A DNA stretch of 64,000 nucleotides, from positions 806,001-870,000 of the forward strand of contig NZ_SOEO01000002.1 of the NCBI RefSeq assembly GCF_004365655.1, written 5' to 3'. The DNA is from Epilithonimonas xixisoli. GTDB lineage: Bacteria; Bacteroidota; Bacteroidia; Flavobacteriales; Weeksellaceae. Position numbers and translations under genes: made by a program. This document shows positions 19,438 to 28,948 of this stretch, in pieces (within the stretch, counting starts at the first letter, position 1; every line of letters begins with the position of its first letter). Below the pieces are notes generated by a model. It was not told the DNA's origin. It saw nothing but the letters and a program-made list of their open reading frames with translations, and did not search any database.

Positions 19438-19565
19438 GGTTCTTAATTTATAATTCTCAAAAAGGTAATGATGTCTTTGTTGTATTTTCATATCGATTGT
19501 TTAAGGACAGAATTGGTAATAGAAAATTCAATAAATATATTTTTTTAAAGAATAAATGTTAAAAA

Positions 19566-19597
19566 TTTGGAAATATTAGTATTTATTAACATATTTG
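19566..19597 (+). promoter_or_regulatory. Promoter of the susC-susD operon
   Basis: TTTG (19566-19569), 20 bp, then CATATTTG (19590-19597), one base from TAnnTTTG. The TTG at 19567 belongs to the -33 box, which excludes it as a start codon. The ATG at 19624 lies about 20 bases after the expected transcription start. Confidence 0.6.
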
Positions 19598-19623
19598 CAG
19601 GTAATAATATAAATAGTGTTAAT

Positions 19624-22569
19624 ATGAATGTAAAGTTACAGCTTTTGACTGTGGGCGTTTTGTTCTTTTGTGGGCAAAATCTTATGGCTCAAAAAACAAA
19701 AAGTGATACTGCTTCTACAAGTAAAGAAATTGATGAAGTAGTGGTTTTGGGTTATAGTAAGGTTACGACAAAACCTAAAGACATTTCGGCGAATACAACT
19801 ATTTCGTCGGAAGTATTGGAAAATCGTCCAAATGTTTCCTTTCTAAATTCTCTACAAGGGTCTGCCCCGGGGGTTACAATTGCTTCTAGTTCAGGTTCTC
19901 CTGGTTCTGCAAAAATAGATGTGGTTATCAGAGGGGTTTCTTCTCTTAATGCAAGTACTGATCCTCTAATTGTAATAGATGGTGTTCCCACAAATGCAAA
20001 CCAATTTAGAAATCTAAATCCAGAAGATATTGATGCTGTAAGTATTCTTCGTGATGCGGCCGCAACGTCGATTTATGGTAACAGAGGTGCTAATGGTGTA
20101 ATTATCGTTAAAACGAAAGTTGGAAAGTTTAACTCTCCCTTAACAGTTAGCTACAATAGTACCACGGGAGTAAGTGTGCTTCCTACAAATAGGTATAATC
20201 TTGCAAATGCAAAAGAGTTTTTAACTATCCAAAAGAATCTTGGTGTCAATATATTGGGTGATAGTCAGCAAGATATGACTTATGAAGAAATAGATAATTA
20301 TAAAACCGACACAAATTGGACTAAAGAATTCTTCAGACCAGATATAACTTTGCAGCACAATGTTAATGCAACTTTTGGGGGCGAAAATACAAGTGTTTAT
20401 TCATCACTAGGATATTTGAGTCAAGGAGGGATGGTGCCAAGTACTGATTTCCAAAGGATGACATTCCGAAACAATATAACAGGAAAGTCTAAGAACAGCA
20501 GGTTTTCATATAATGCTCAAGTTGGCTTGGCTTATTCAAAACGAAATCAATTGATTCAAGAAACAAACAGTGCAGTTAATAATAATGTTATTCAAAATCC
20601 TTTACAAGGAGCTTTACTTGGAAATCCAGCATTGAAAGCAAATATTGCAAACACTGGTTTAGAGTTGTTTAATATTTTAACCCAAAATGGTACAATTACA
20701 GCACCGAATTACGATCGCTATGGTACTTATGTTTTGCAGGAGATTCTAAGAAACAAAAGTGTTTTTCATCAAATTCAAGAAACTACCATCTTTGCCGGAG
20801 CAACATTGTCATATAAGTTGACGGACAAATGGTCAATTAGCAATAGATCAGGGGTTGATTATAAGAATACGAATGGTGATACTGGTAGAGACCCCAAAGG
20901 TTACTTAGCAAGAATAGTTGCTTTTGGTACCGTAAATGCAAATTTTGCAAATCCTTATGGTGGGCACGAGCAAATATACGCAGGAAGGGAAATGAATTTC
21001 AACTCTGTTACCAGTACAAATTATAATTTTGAGCTAGGGGAAAATCATACTTTTGATTTCGGTGCTTATTTAGAATATACCAAAGTTCATTATCTATATA
21101 GTTCACAAACTAAAAACGGATTAGATGAGCGAGTTTGGAGTATGGGAACAGGAAAGGGGTATGTCGATCCACAGGTCGATCTTACAAACCCAAATAACCC
21201 TCAAATTAGATACAATAGTACGGCTCTCGCTAGTAAGGTTGATGCCGGGTCTTTGGCTTATTTCGCAACTTTGGATTATGATTATGCTGGTAAATATGGT
21301 ATTACCGGTTTGATAAGAAGGGACGGAACTTATCGTTTTGCAAAAGATTATCGATGGGGAACTTTTTGGTCAGCGGGCGCTAGATGGAATATTGACCAAG
21401 AAAATTTCATGTCTGACTCTGGCTTCCAAATGTTAAAATTGAGAGGGTCTTATGGAACTCAGGGAAATCAAAATGTTTTAGCTCCTAACTATGGCTCTAA
21501 TGCATTGCTTGTTGGTGCAAACCTTATTAGAGATGTATTAGCAGTTGGTACAAGTTACAATAATAATGATGCGGGATTTACTATAGATCAGTTAGGAAAT
21601 CCGCTTTTACAATGGGAAGAAATTGCACAGGCTAATATTGGACTAGATTTTAAAACGCTTAATGGAAAGTTGGAGGGTAATATAGATTTTTACAACAAAC
21701 AGACATCTAGACTATTTACAGGTATTCAAGTTTCAGCTATCAATGGTCTTACAGAATACGATGGTAACTTAGGAGGAATCAGAAACCGAGGGGTGGAATT
21801 GTTGTTGAGATATAATATGTTTAACAAAGAAGATTTTAAGTTATCTGTATTTGCAAACGGATCTTACAACAAAAACACGATTACAGATCTTCAGATTCCT
21901 TTGTTAAGAGGGTCTCTAATAAATGAAGTAGGAGGGACAGTTTACCAATGGAATGTAGTGCCATACTTAGGCATTGATCCAGAAACTGGTAAGATGCAGT
22001 ACATGGATGCGAGTGGAAATACAATCACGACCAATCCAACTGAAGGTGATAGAAGAGCAACTGGAAAAAATTATTTCCCGGCATATATTGGTGGTTTCGG
22101 TTTCAATGCAGAATACAAAGGATTCTTTTTGGATACTTTATTTTCCTTCCAGGCAGATTATTATCGAACCGATAATCAGGAATACTGGGCTTATTTAGGG
22201 CAAGGCTATGCAATGGATGGTTATAATGTTTCTGCCCATTTATTAAATGCCTGGACGCCGGATAATAAAATAACAGATATTCCAAGTTGGGAAGTACTGA
22301 AAGCAAATGATAACAGTAGTACATCTGACAGATTTTTAAGAGATGCCTCATTTTTAAGATTTAAATCTCTCATGTTGGGTTATACACTTCCTAAAAAGTT
22401 TACAGATAGGACTTTTATTAAAGGAATGAAAATTTTTGTACAAGGTGAGAATATTTATCTTTGGAGAAAAGAATATAATGGCTTTGATCCAGAAGGTTTG
22501 GGTACATTTCCTTTAGGAAGTTATCCGAATCCAAGAACTATATCAATAGGAACAAGCATACAATTTTAA
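19624..22569 (+). CDS. SusC/RagA-family TonB-dependent outer-membrane transporter
   Basis: A 981-residue outer-membrane receptor. A signal peptide (about residues 1-22, ending NLMAQ) is followed almost at once by the TonB box region EIDEVVVLGYSKV. The plug domain follows (about residues 45-160, with VIRGVSSLNASTDPLIVIDG and SIYGNRGANGVIIV), then a 22-strand barrel that ends in SIGTSIQF. The carboxypeptidase-regulatory-like N-terminal domain found in many SusC proteins is missing. The partner SusD-like lipoprotein follows after 11 bp. The imported substrate, oligosaccharide or peptide, cannot be predicted because no glycosidase or peptidase lies in this cluster. Confidence 0.95.
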   Translation: MNVKLQLLTVGVLFFCGQNLMAQKTKSDTASTSKEIDEVVVLGYSKVTTKPKDISANTTISSEVLENRPNVSFLNSLQGSAPGVTIASSSGSPGSAKIDVVIRGVSSLNASTDPLIVIDGVPTNANQFRNLNPEDIDAVSILRDAAATSIYGNRGANGVIIVKTKVGKFNSPLTVSYNSTTGVSVLPTNRYNLANAKEFLTIQKNLGVNILGDSQQDMTYEEIDNYKTDTNWTKEFFRPDITLQHNVNATFGGENTSVYSSLGYLSQGGMVPSTDFQRMTFRNNITGKSKNSRFSYNAQVGLAYSKRNQLIQETNSAVNNNVIQNPLQGALLGNPALKANIANTGLELFNILTQNGTITAPNYDRYGTYVLQEILRNKSVFHQIQETTIFAGATLSYKLTDKWSISNRSGVDYKNTNGDTGRDPKGYLARIVAFGTVNANFANPYGGHEQIYAGREMNFNSVTSTNYNFELGENHTFDFGAYLEYTKVHYLYSSQTKNGLDERVWSMGTGKGYVDPQVDLTNPNNPQIRYNSTALASKVDAGSLAYFATLDYDYAGKYGITGLIRRDGTYRFAKDYRWGTFWSAGARWNIDQENFMSDSGFQMLKLRGSYGTQGNQNVLAPNYGSNALLVGANLIRDVLAVGTSYNNNDAGFTIDQLGNPLLQWEEIAQANIGLDFKTLNGKLEGNIDFYNKQTSRLFTGIQVSAINGLTEYDGNLGGIRNRGVELLLRYNMFNKEDFKLSVFANGSYNKNTITDLQIPLLRGSLINEVGGTVYQWNVVPYLGIDPETGKMQYMDASGNTITTNPTEGDRRATGKNYFPAYIGGFGFNAEYKGFFLDTLFSFQADYYRTDNQEYWAYLGQGYAMDGYNVSAHLLNAWTPDNKITDIPSWEVLKANDNSSTSDRFLRDASFLRFKSLMLGYTLPKKFTDRTFIKGMKIFVQGENIYLWRKEYNGFDPEGLGTFPLGSYPNPRTISIGTSIQF

Positions 22570-22580
22570 ATAAGTAAAAA

Positions 22581-24215
22581 ATGAAAAAATATATTATAAA
22601 AATAGCCCTCTGTGTAGGTGTACTTTCAGTATATTCGTGCAAAGATGCGTTGGATATTGTACAAGAAGGAGAATTATATCCTGAAAATGCTTACAAATAT
22701 ACAGACGATCTAAGAAGAGTGTTAGATGCAAATATTTATAATGGAAGTTACATAAATAGTGCTGAAGCCGAGGTAGCATCCTTGTCTATGTTTCCACAAA
22801 TCAGCTTTACTTCTCAGTTTACAGATGAAGTTGGAATTGGTCCTGCTAATTCTGATATTACTGTTGGGCCTCACCAATTTTATGTTGACATTACCACAAG
22901 CCAAGCAAATGATATTTGGGTTAGTAGTTACAATATCATTAACAACGTGGTACGTTTAATAGAAGGATCAAAGAACATAACACCAACATCACCGGCTGAG
23001 CAAAAACTTTATAATTCATATCTTGCAGAAGGTAGAACTTTGAGAGCATTTGCTTATTTGCAATTATTATCTTATTATTCCACAGATATGGCAGATCCGA
23101 ATGCTCTAGGAGTTATTTTGTTAGATCACATACCTACTTTTGAAGAACAATTGCCGAGGGTTAATAACTCAGCGATTTATAGTGTTATTGAAAGTGATTT
23201 AGATTTTGCTGAAAATAATATTTCCCTTACAGGGAGAAATGAGAGTAGATTTTTTGTATCAAAACAAATGATTAATGCTTTAAAGGCAAGATATTATTTA
23301 TATACCAAAAAATATACTTTGGCTAAGCAATATGCTCAAAAAGTTGTGAACGAATCTGGGTTGTCTTTAACATCTGCTACTCCAGTTCCAGCTCCGATAC
23401 CTACCTCAAATAGTACTCCGAGTGCGGTTTTAAGTTGGCATAGGTCATTGAATGTTTACACTACATCTAACCCGTATGTTAAAATGTGGCAAGATACAAA
23501 TCCAGGAGAGGTAATTTTTGCGCTAAGTAGACCAAATACAGATCCACCACCTCCAATTAGAGGTTGGGAAAATATGGTCAATTTATTTGCTCAAAACTCA
23601 TCTACTATTAGTGGTTCTAGATATGACATGGGAAGGAATTTATTTAATATACTAGATTCTACACCTGGTGATATTAGAAGATGGGCTTATATAGATCCAA
23701 CTTATAAAATGGATCCTAATTATTTGACATCAGATAATTACAGAAAAGATGATGCATTGGTTATTGATAAATACCCAGGAAGAAGTGGTGTTATATTGAG
23801 AAATGATGTAAAAGTATTCCGTCTTTCTGAAATCTATTTTATATTGGCAGAATGTGCGGCGGTTGAGAATAACTTAACACAAGCGGCACAATATATAAAA
23901 GCCGTTAGAGATGCTAGAAACTATAGAGGTGCGGCAGTAATGCCTACTTACACAAATTCTCAATCAGCTCTTATAGATATTTTAAAAGAAAGAAGAGTCG
24001 AGCTAGCGTTTGAAGGGCACAGATATATTGACCTTAAAAGGCTAGGGAAACTTACAGGACAATCGATTGATAGGAGTATCGTTGATGACTATTCAAAAGA
24101 AGCGCCGGTAACCATTCCTAATGACGATTTTAGATTTACTTTGCCAATTCCGAGAAAGGAATTACAGGCAAACCAATTAATTCAGCAGAATCCAGGTTAT
24201 AAAGCGACTCCATAA
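22581..24215 (+). CDS. SusD/RagB-family outer-membrane lipoprotein
   Basis: A 544-residue surface lipoprotein. The signal peptide ends in a lipobox (SVYSCKD, cysteine near residue 20). The middle holds TPR-like helices (TLRAFAYLQLLSYYSTDMA), and the C-terminal RagB/SusD domain includes KERRVELAFEGHRYIDLKR, the family's most conserved stretch. It would cap the SusC barrel and capture substrate. Cotranscription with susC is shown by the 11-bp gap and the shared downstream terminator. Confidence 0.95.
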   Translation: MKKYIIKIALCVGVLSVYSCKDALDIVQEGELYPENAYKYTDDLRRVLDANIYNGSYINSAEAEVASLSMFPQISFTSQFTDEVGIGPANSDITVGPHQFYVDITTSQANDIWVSSYNIINNVVRLIEGSKNITPTSPAEQKLYNSYLAEGRTLRAFAYLQLLSYYSTDMADPNALGVILLDHIPTFEEQLPRVNNSAIYSVIESDLDFAENNISLTGRNESRFFVSKQMINALKARYYLYTKKYTLAKQYAQKVVNESGLSLTSATPVPAPIPTSNSTPSAVLSWHRSLNVYTTSNPYVKMWQDTNPGEVIFALSRPNTDPPPPIRGWENMVNLFAQNSSTISGSRYDMGRNLFNILDSTPGDIRRWAYIDPTYKMDPNYLTSDNYRKDDALVIDKYPGRSGVILRNDVKVFRLSEIYFILAECAAVENNLTQAAQYIKAVRDARNYRGAAVMPTYTNSQSALIDILKERRVELAFEGHRYIDLKRLGKLTGQSIDRSIVDDYSKEAPVTIPNDDFRFTLPIPRKELQANQLIQQNPGYKATP

Positions 24216-24234
24216 TTGAGTTTGCTTATGGCAT

Positions 24235-24271
24235 AAAAAAATCCGAAGAATTTATTTTCTTCGGATTTTTT
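24235..24271. terminator. Bidirectional intrinsic terminator between susD and the convergent gene
   Basis: AATCCGAAGAA and TTCTTCGGATT form the stem, flanked by A7 on one side and T6 on the other, so the structure works on both strands. It serves susD (+) and the unknown secreted protein gene (-). Confidence 0.9.
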
Positions 24272-24288
24272 ATTTAAAAAAATGAAAA

Positions 24289-24960
24289 TTATTTTTGAGA
24301 AATTATTTTTACAATTTCCTTCATTGCATTTTCATCCTTAATATAAGATCCATTCTTTTTTACAAATTGTTCCAAGGCTAAATTATTAGAATATTTAGAT
24401 AGTAATTCTTTTTTATTCTTAGGAAATTCGATAATGCTATTATTGGTTTTTAGATAGTATTCTGTTTTAAGGGAAGAAAACTTTGGAGCTGTCGCCTCCC
24501 TGTAACCATCAGTTGGTTTTGCATCAAGTAAATTAACTTTATATTTCTTCAATAGACTGCTGCTATTATTTTGATATAGCTCTGTATAATAACTAGAAGA
24601 GCCATCATTGTTAGTTTCTAAAACAATATTTGTATTATCATTTAACTTAATAGGAGAATAAGTTACGTCCTTTGGTAGTTCATAAATATTATTCCCATCT
24701 TTAAATTCGATAACATCTTTATAAGCATTGTATTTAAAGATAATATTAGCATTAATATTAGGAATAGTCCCTGTTTCAAATTCCGTAGAGCTGTAGGGGT
24801 TCCCGGTAATTGTATTATTATTTTTATTAGGATCATACACATTATTACTTCGCAAAGTGGCAGATAGTCTTGGATCTGAATCTAAGATTCTCATAATATC
24901 TGATTGTGAGTAGATGCTAATGCTGCCTAGCAATAAAATTGGAATTATTATTTTTTTCAT
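24289..24960 (-). CDS. Unknown secreted protein
   Basis: A 223-residue protein with a clear signal peptide (MKKIIIPILLLGSISIYSQ). I do not recognise the family. The mature part is polar and Asn/Ser-rich (for example NNTITGNPYSS and NNDGSSSYYTEL) with no cysteines, and the C-terminus is helical and lysine-rich. It has no lipobox and no T9SS sorting domain, so it is probably periplasmic. It is convergent with the SusC/SusD operon and has a minus-strand TATATTTG -7-type box at 24986-24993. No function is proposed. Confidence 0.7.
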   Translation of the reverse strand: MKKIIIPILLLGSISIYSQSDIMRILDSDPRLSATLRSNNVYDPNKNNNTITGNPYSSTEFETGTIPNINANIIFKYNAYKDVIEFKDGNNIYELPKDVTYSPIKLNDNTNIVLETNNDGSSSYYTELYQNNSSSLLKKYKVNLLDAKPTDGYREATAPKFSSLKTEYYLKTNNSIIEFPKNKKELLSKYSNNLALEQFVKKNGSYIKDENAMKEIVKIISQK

Positions 24961-25060
24961 TTTGAGAATTTTTTATTAATTATTACAAATATATTCAAAT
25001 TAGATTGATTACTATAACATTCGCTTAGGATAATGTAAAAGCGGCGTGCGTAAATTTACC

Positions 25061-25090
25061 TTTGCGTTACAAAAATAACTACTATTTTTG
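25061..25090 (+). promoter_or_regulatory. Promoter of the porin gene
   Basis: TTTG (25061-25064), 18 bp, TATTTTTG (25083-25090). This puts transcription start close to 25097 and supports the ATG at 25107 as the start. TACCTTTG at 25057-25064 is an alternative -7 box but lacks a -33 partner. Confidence 0.55.
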
Positions 25091-25106
25091 TACCCAAATT
25101 TCCTCG

Positions 25107-27029
25107 ATGAAATATTTATTCATACTAATGTTCATTTTCGGCATATCGATCAATGCACAGCAGGTAAACAAAACAGACTCCAACAAAATCTCCGCAGACA
25201 CCATCAAGGTGGATTCCGGAGAGCAAGATTCTTTGGAGATCTACAAACCGACTATTAATGATTATTTGGTAAAAACCAGATTCTCTCAAAAGAAAATCTA
25301 CGACACAAGCTTTGCCATCGATAGATCGTATATCGTCACACAATATAACAAACAGGATAATTTCGGAAAAATCCAATCCGCAAATGTGGGTGGCGGTTTT
25401 CAGAACTTAGTCTATCAGAAAAATGCGGAGCAGAATCTAAATCTCCTCCCAGAAAATAAATCCTTCTACCTAAAAGGAGAGAATGACATCAATTACTACG
25501 ATGTCAAAACCCCAACCACCACATTTTTCTACAACAACGCTATGAGGAATGGAGGACAGTTGCAGACAACTTATACACAGAATGTCGGCAAAAATTTCAA
25601 CTTCGCAATAGAATATATGGGCCTTAGGTCACAAGGGTTGTACAGGAACAGCTTAGCATCTAGCAACAACACACTTTTTAGCGGCCACTACGTTTCGCAA
25701 AACGGAAAATATGAAGCCTATGCGCACTACATTCACCAAAATATAAACAATCAAGAAAATGGTGGAATTGTCGATCTAGATGTCTTCCTTAGTGGTGATT
25801 CTAGATTTAATAATAGACAGAATATACAAACTAATCTAGACGGAGCAGAATCCCGATATTCCTACAGAAGATATTATTTCAGTCAGGAGTTTTCGCCTTT
25901 CGATCCTACAAAATATCCGTTCAAACTCAGACACACGATTTTTCATCAGGGGAACAAATATTACTTTTCGGAAACAGCAGCCAATACCAATTTCTTTGAT
26001 TCCGATAATATTACAAATTTCCCACTTTCCAACAAGAAGTTTTCCAACAATCTCAGCAACACCTTTAGTTTGGTCTGGGACAATGAGAAATTCAAACTGG
26101 ATGCAGGTTTCCGCCATCAATATTTGACATTTGGAAACAAAAATGCATTCCCGATTCTCAACATTCCGGGCTATTTCAAAGAGCAAAGGATTGGCGCAGT
26201 CGGCAATTTGCAAATCAAATTGTTGGACAAAATTCAACTCAAATCTTTCCTCGAGATTTCCAAAGGTTCGCAATTCGGAGATTATATCAAAACGACCAAT
26301 CTATTGGTTTTCGAGCCCATCAAAGATTATTTGGTGGAAGGACGACTCAATTTCCAATCAGCTTATCCAAGTTTTAATTATCTCGTCAACTCTTCGCATT
26401 ACATCGATTATAATTACAACTTACAAAGCCCAAACAATGAGATTGTAACCCAAATTGGAGGAACTGTCAGACTGGCGAAGTTGTTTGACACCCAGTTTTT
26501 TGTAGATTTTTATAAGATCGACAATTACACTTACTTCAACAGTAGTTCTTTGCCACAGCAGAGTGGATCCTCACTCAACATTTCTCAAATCGGTGGCGAA
26601 AGTACTTTAAAATATGGCAAATTCAATCTGAACGGAAAAGTGTTGTTCCAAAAAGCTTTGAACAACGAAAACCTTTTGCCAATGCCGGATTTCATTGGAA
26701 GAATCAATTTGTTTTATCAAACCAAAGCATTCAAAAAAGCCGCAGATATCCAAGCTGGAGTCAAAGTTTATTACTTCACCAAGTTTGCTTCTAGAGAATT
26801 TTCACCAATTCTCAACGAATATATTTTGCCAAGCGCAACAGCATATTCTATTGGTGGGCAACCGATTGCGGACGTTTACATCAATATGAGAGTCAAGCGG
26901 ATGTATTTCTATGTAGAGGGACAACATATCAATCAAACCTTTATGCAAAACAAATCCTTCACGTCGCCCAACTATCCATTGTACGATTTCAGGCTCAATT
27001 TGGGGATTGTTTGGTATCTTTTCCATTAA
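25107..27029 (+). CDS. Putative outer-membrane porin (Bacteroidota 'putative porin' family)
   Basis: A 640-residue protein with a signal peptide ending in ISINAQ. It continues with alternating aromatic-polar strands typical of an outer-membrane beta-barrel and ends in DFRLNLGIVWYLFH, a barrel-type C-terminus. It resembles the large uncharacterised 'putative porin' proteins found once per genome in Flavobacteriia. There is no TonB box or plug, so passive or unknown transport is most likely. The ATG at 25107 is chosen because the longer frame would start inside the predicted promoter. A repeat hairpin starts 10 bases after the stop. Confidence 0.8.
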   Translation: MKYLFILMFIFGISINAQQVNKTDSNKISADTIKVDSGEQDSLEIYKPTINDYLVKTRFSQKKIYDTSFAIDRSYIVTQYNKQDNFGKIQSANVGGGFQNLVYQKNAEQNLNLLPENKSFYLKGENDINYYDVKTPTTTFFYNNAMRNGGQLQTTYTQNVGKNFNFAIEYMGLRSQGLYRNSLASSNNTLFSGHYVSQNGKYEAYAHYIHQNINNQENGGIVDLDVFLSGDSRFNNRQNIQTNLDGAESRYSYRRYYFSQEFSPFDPTKYPFKLRHTIFHQGNKYYFSETAANTNFFDSDNITNFPLSNKKFSNNLSNTFSLVWDNEKFKLDAGFRHQYLTFGNKNAFPILNIPGYFKEQRIGAVGNLQIKLLDKIQLKSFLEISKGSQFGDYIKTTNLLVFEPIKDYLVEGRLNFQSAYPSFNYLVNSSHYIDYNYNLQSPNNEIVTQIGGTVRLAKLFDTQFFVDFYKIDNYTYFNSSSLPQQSGSSLNISQIGGESTLKYGKFNLNGKVLFQKALNNENLLPMPDFIGRINLFYQTKAFKKAADIQAGVKVYYFTKFASREFSPILNEYILPSATAYSIGGQPIADVYINMRVKRMYFYVEGQHINQTFMQNKSFTSPNYPLYDFRLNLGIVWYLFH

Positions 27030-27038
27030 TATAATTAT

Positions 27039-27166
27039 GGCAGCTATTTCCGCCTTCCACTCCCGCTTTTTTTGTTATTGCGAACGGCGTGAAGCAACCA
27101 ATAGAACTTTTCCAAAATCGCAATAACAAAAAAGAGCTCCGTTCAAGTCGGGCTGCGGGATTCTGC
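27039..27166 (+). repeat. Dispersed 3'-end hairpin repeat, copy 1
   Basis: A 128-bp element starting GGCAGC and ending GGGCTGCGGGATTC. The flanks contain TTTCCGCCTTCCACTCCCGC on the left and GAGCTCCGTTCAAGTC on the right. The centre is a perfect 16-bp inverted repeat (27068-27083 with 27118-27133) around a 34-base loop. It is related to the elements at 32507-32597 and, on the minus strand, 45551-45664. It lies directly after the porin gene in the same orientation. Confidence 0.85.
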
Positions 27167-27210
27167 AAAAAACGAAGATTTGTATACAATTTAACACATT
27201 GCTTTCTTTG

Positions 27211-27292
27211 ATGAGTTTTACGTCTTTGCGAGCCTTAAAAACAGTCAGAAATTAAAAAAAACTTAGCGAGCTTTGCGTTAAAATTTTTAAGA
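27211..27292. repeat. Small intergenic repeat of the 'CTTTGCG...GCGTTAAAA' type
   Basis: Two related half-sites, CGTCTTTGCGAGCCTTAAAA (27231-27250) and AGCGAGCTTTGCGTTAAAA (27265-27283), lie in an AT-rich stretch before bshC. They share GCGAG and TTTGCG cores. I remember similar sequence as common in Chryseobacterium intergenic regions; this window alone cannot prove it is repetitive. Confidence 0.4.
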
Positions 27293-27307
27293 AAAAAAAT
27301 CAACCAA

Positions 27308-28882
27308 ATGACCATTGATTTCGAAAATATAACCAGCATTCCAAAACTCATCAAAGATTTTTTAGGAAAAAAACTGGACGGATTTCAGAACAAAGTTTTT
27401 GATTTGGAAAACTTCAAAAATCAAATCACCGAAAAACAAAATTCATTTTCCGATGAGAAAAGAGCGGCTCTTTACGACACTATTTTCTCACAAAATCAAG
27501 AATCTCAATTGTCCCCAAAACAGTTGGAATTTCTTTTCTCGCTGAAGGAAAGTAAAACATTTACGATTACAACAGGACACCAGCTCAACCTTTTTACAGG
27601 GCCGGTTTTCTTTGTTTATAAAATTTTGCAGACGATAAAAACAGCAGAATTCCTAAAATCAAATTTCCCAGATCTCAACTTCGTTCCCATATTTTGGATG
27701 GCAACAGAAGACCACGATTTCGAAGAGATTGACCATTTCAAAACGCGCGAACATTATTACGAAATCAAAGGAAATTCCGGAGGCGATGTCGGAAATATTA
27801 AAATCGAAGACCAATATTTCATTCAGGAATTTGAAAAAGAATTCAAAGACAATCTCTACGGAACCGAGTTGATTCTTTGGATCAAGAATGCTTACAAAAA
27901 AGGAAATTCCCATACGCAAGCGATTCGATATTTAGTGAATCAACTGTTTGCAGATTACGGATTATTGACAATCGATGGAAATTCAAAAGAATTGAAATCT
28001 CAGGTCAAAGATATTTTCAAAAAAGAAATATTATCAAACCAACTTTTCGAAACTACAAAAACGCAAAGAGAATTTCTTGAAAAAGAATATCACAAAGTTC
28101 AGGTCAATCCGAGAGAAATCAATTTATTCTATCTTTCTGAAACCAGAAACCGAATCGAGAAAATCAATGACGAATATCAAATTCTCGACACAGATTTAAA
28201 ATTTTCTGAAGAAGAAATCTTAAACGAATTAGAAAATCATCCTGAAAATTTCAGTCCAAATGCGGTTCTTCGTCCAGCTTATCAGGAATCGGTTTTGCCA
28301 AATTTGGCTTACGTTGGCGGAAATGCAGAGATTATGTATTGGATCGAGTTGAAAGATTACTTTGAATCCATCAATCTTCCTTTCCCGATTTTGGTTCCAA
28401 GAAACTCAATGTTGTTCCTCGAAGAAAAAACATTCAAAAAAATTGAAAACTCAGGATTGCAAATCGAAAACTTCTTCGAAAACTTCGCCGAAGTTTTGAA
28501 TCAAAAAATTCTTGAGAACAACGACATCAAATTACTTCTCACGGAAAAAGAACTTCAGTTAATCGCTTCATTTTCAGAACTTAAAAACAAAGCTTCCGAA
28601 ACCGAAAAAACGTTCTACAATCTTGTAGAAGCAGAAGAAACCCGACAATTGAAATCTTTCAAAAGAATGCAAAAACGCCTTCTGAAAGCAGAAAAAATAA
28701 AACAATCAGAACGTTTTGACCAGATGCAAAGTTTATTCTTGAAAGTTCATCCCGGCGGAAATTGGCAAGAAAGAGTTTTCAATTTCAGTGTGTTCTACGC
28801 AGATTTTGGCAAACAATGGATTGACGAAAGCTACCAAAAAATGAATGTTGAAAAATCCGAATTAATAATTTCGCCCATTTAA
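27308..28882 (+). CDS. bshC: Bacillithiol biosynthesis cysteine-adding enzyme BshC
   Basis: A 524-residue enzyme that adds cysteine to glucosaminyl-malate, the last step of bacillithiol synthesis. Diagnostic motifs are TTGHQLNLFTGPVFFVYKI and PIFWMATEDHDFEEI in the N-terminal Rossmann part, then LPNLAYVGGNAEIMYWIEL. A long charged coiled coil near the C-terminus (about residues 430-490) matches the family. The neighbouring genes are not bacillithiol genes, so BshA and BshB must lie elsewhere. The final three codons and stop lie inside a 21-bp sequence repeated at 29436-29456. Confidence 0.93.
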   Translation: MTIDFENITSIPKLIKDFLGKKLDGFQNKVFDLENFKNQITEKQNSFSDEKRAALYDTIFSQNQESQLSPKQLEFLFSLKESKTFTITTGHQLNLFTGPVFFVYKILQTIKTAEFLKSNFPDLNFVPIFWMATEDHDFEEIDHFKTREHYYEIKGNSGGDVGNIKIEDQYFIQEFEKEFKDNLYGTELILWIKNAYKKGNSHTQAIRYLVNQLFADYGLLTIDGNSKELKSQVKDIFKKEILSNQLFETTKTQREFLEKEYHKVQVNPREINLFYLSETRNRIEKINDEYQILDTDLKFSEEEILNELENHPENFSPNAVLRPAYQESVLPNLAYVGGNAEIMYWIELKDYFESINLPFPILVPRNSMLFLEEKTFKKIENSGLQIENFFENFAEVLNQKILENNDIKLLLTEKELQLIASFSELKNKASETEKTFYNLVEAEETRQLKSFKRMQKRLLKAEKIKQSERFDQMQSLFLKVHPGGNWQERVFNFSVFYADFGKQWIDESYQKMNVEKSELIISPI

Positions 28883-28887
28883 TCTGA
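28867..28887 (+). repeat. 21-bp direct repeat, left copy (end of bshC)
   Basis: A 21-bp sequence containing TTTCGCCCATTTAATCTGA, identical to 29436-29456. It covers the last codons and stop of bshC. The two copies bracket the toxin-antitoxin remnant. Confidence 0.95.
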
Positions 28888-28920
28888 GGTAGATTTAAAA
28901 AAATCAGATTCTAAATTTTG

Positions 28921-28928
28921 TATATTTG
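28921..28928 (+). promoter_or_regulatory. Promoter -7 box of the toxin-antitoxin remnant
   Basis: TATATTTG matches TAnnTTTG and lies 20 bases before the antitoxin ATG. No clear -33 box is seen. AATCTGA (28881-28887) and TCAGATT (28904-28910), just upstream, form an inverted repeat that could be the bshC terminator or an operator. Confidence 0.5.
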
Positions 28929-28948
28929 TTAGACCAAATCATTTTGTT

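Noticed and set aside
19567-19623. A 19-codon N-terminal extension of SusC from a TTG.
   Set aside because: The TTG is the -33 box of the promoter, and a proper signal peptide begins at the ATG at 19624.
27068-27133. The strong hairpin was considered as a tRNA-like or riboswitch structure.
   Set aside because: It is one simple stem with a variable loop, shared as a repeat with other loci, and lacks cloverleaf features.
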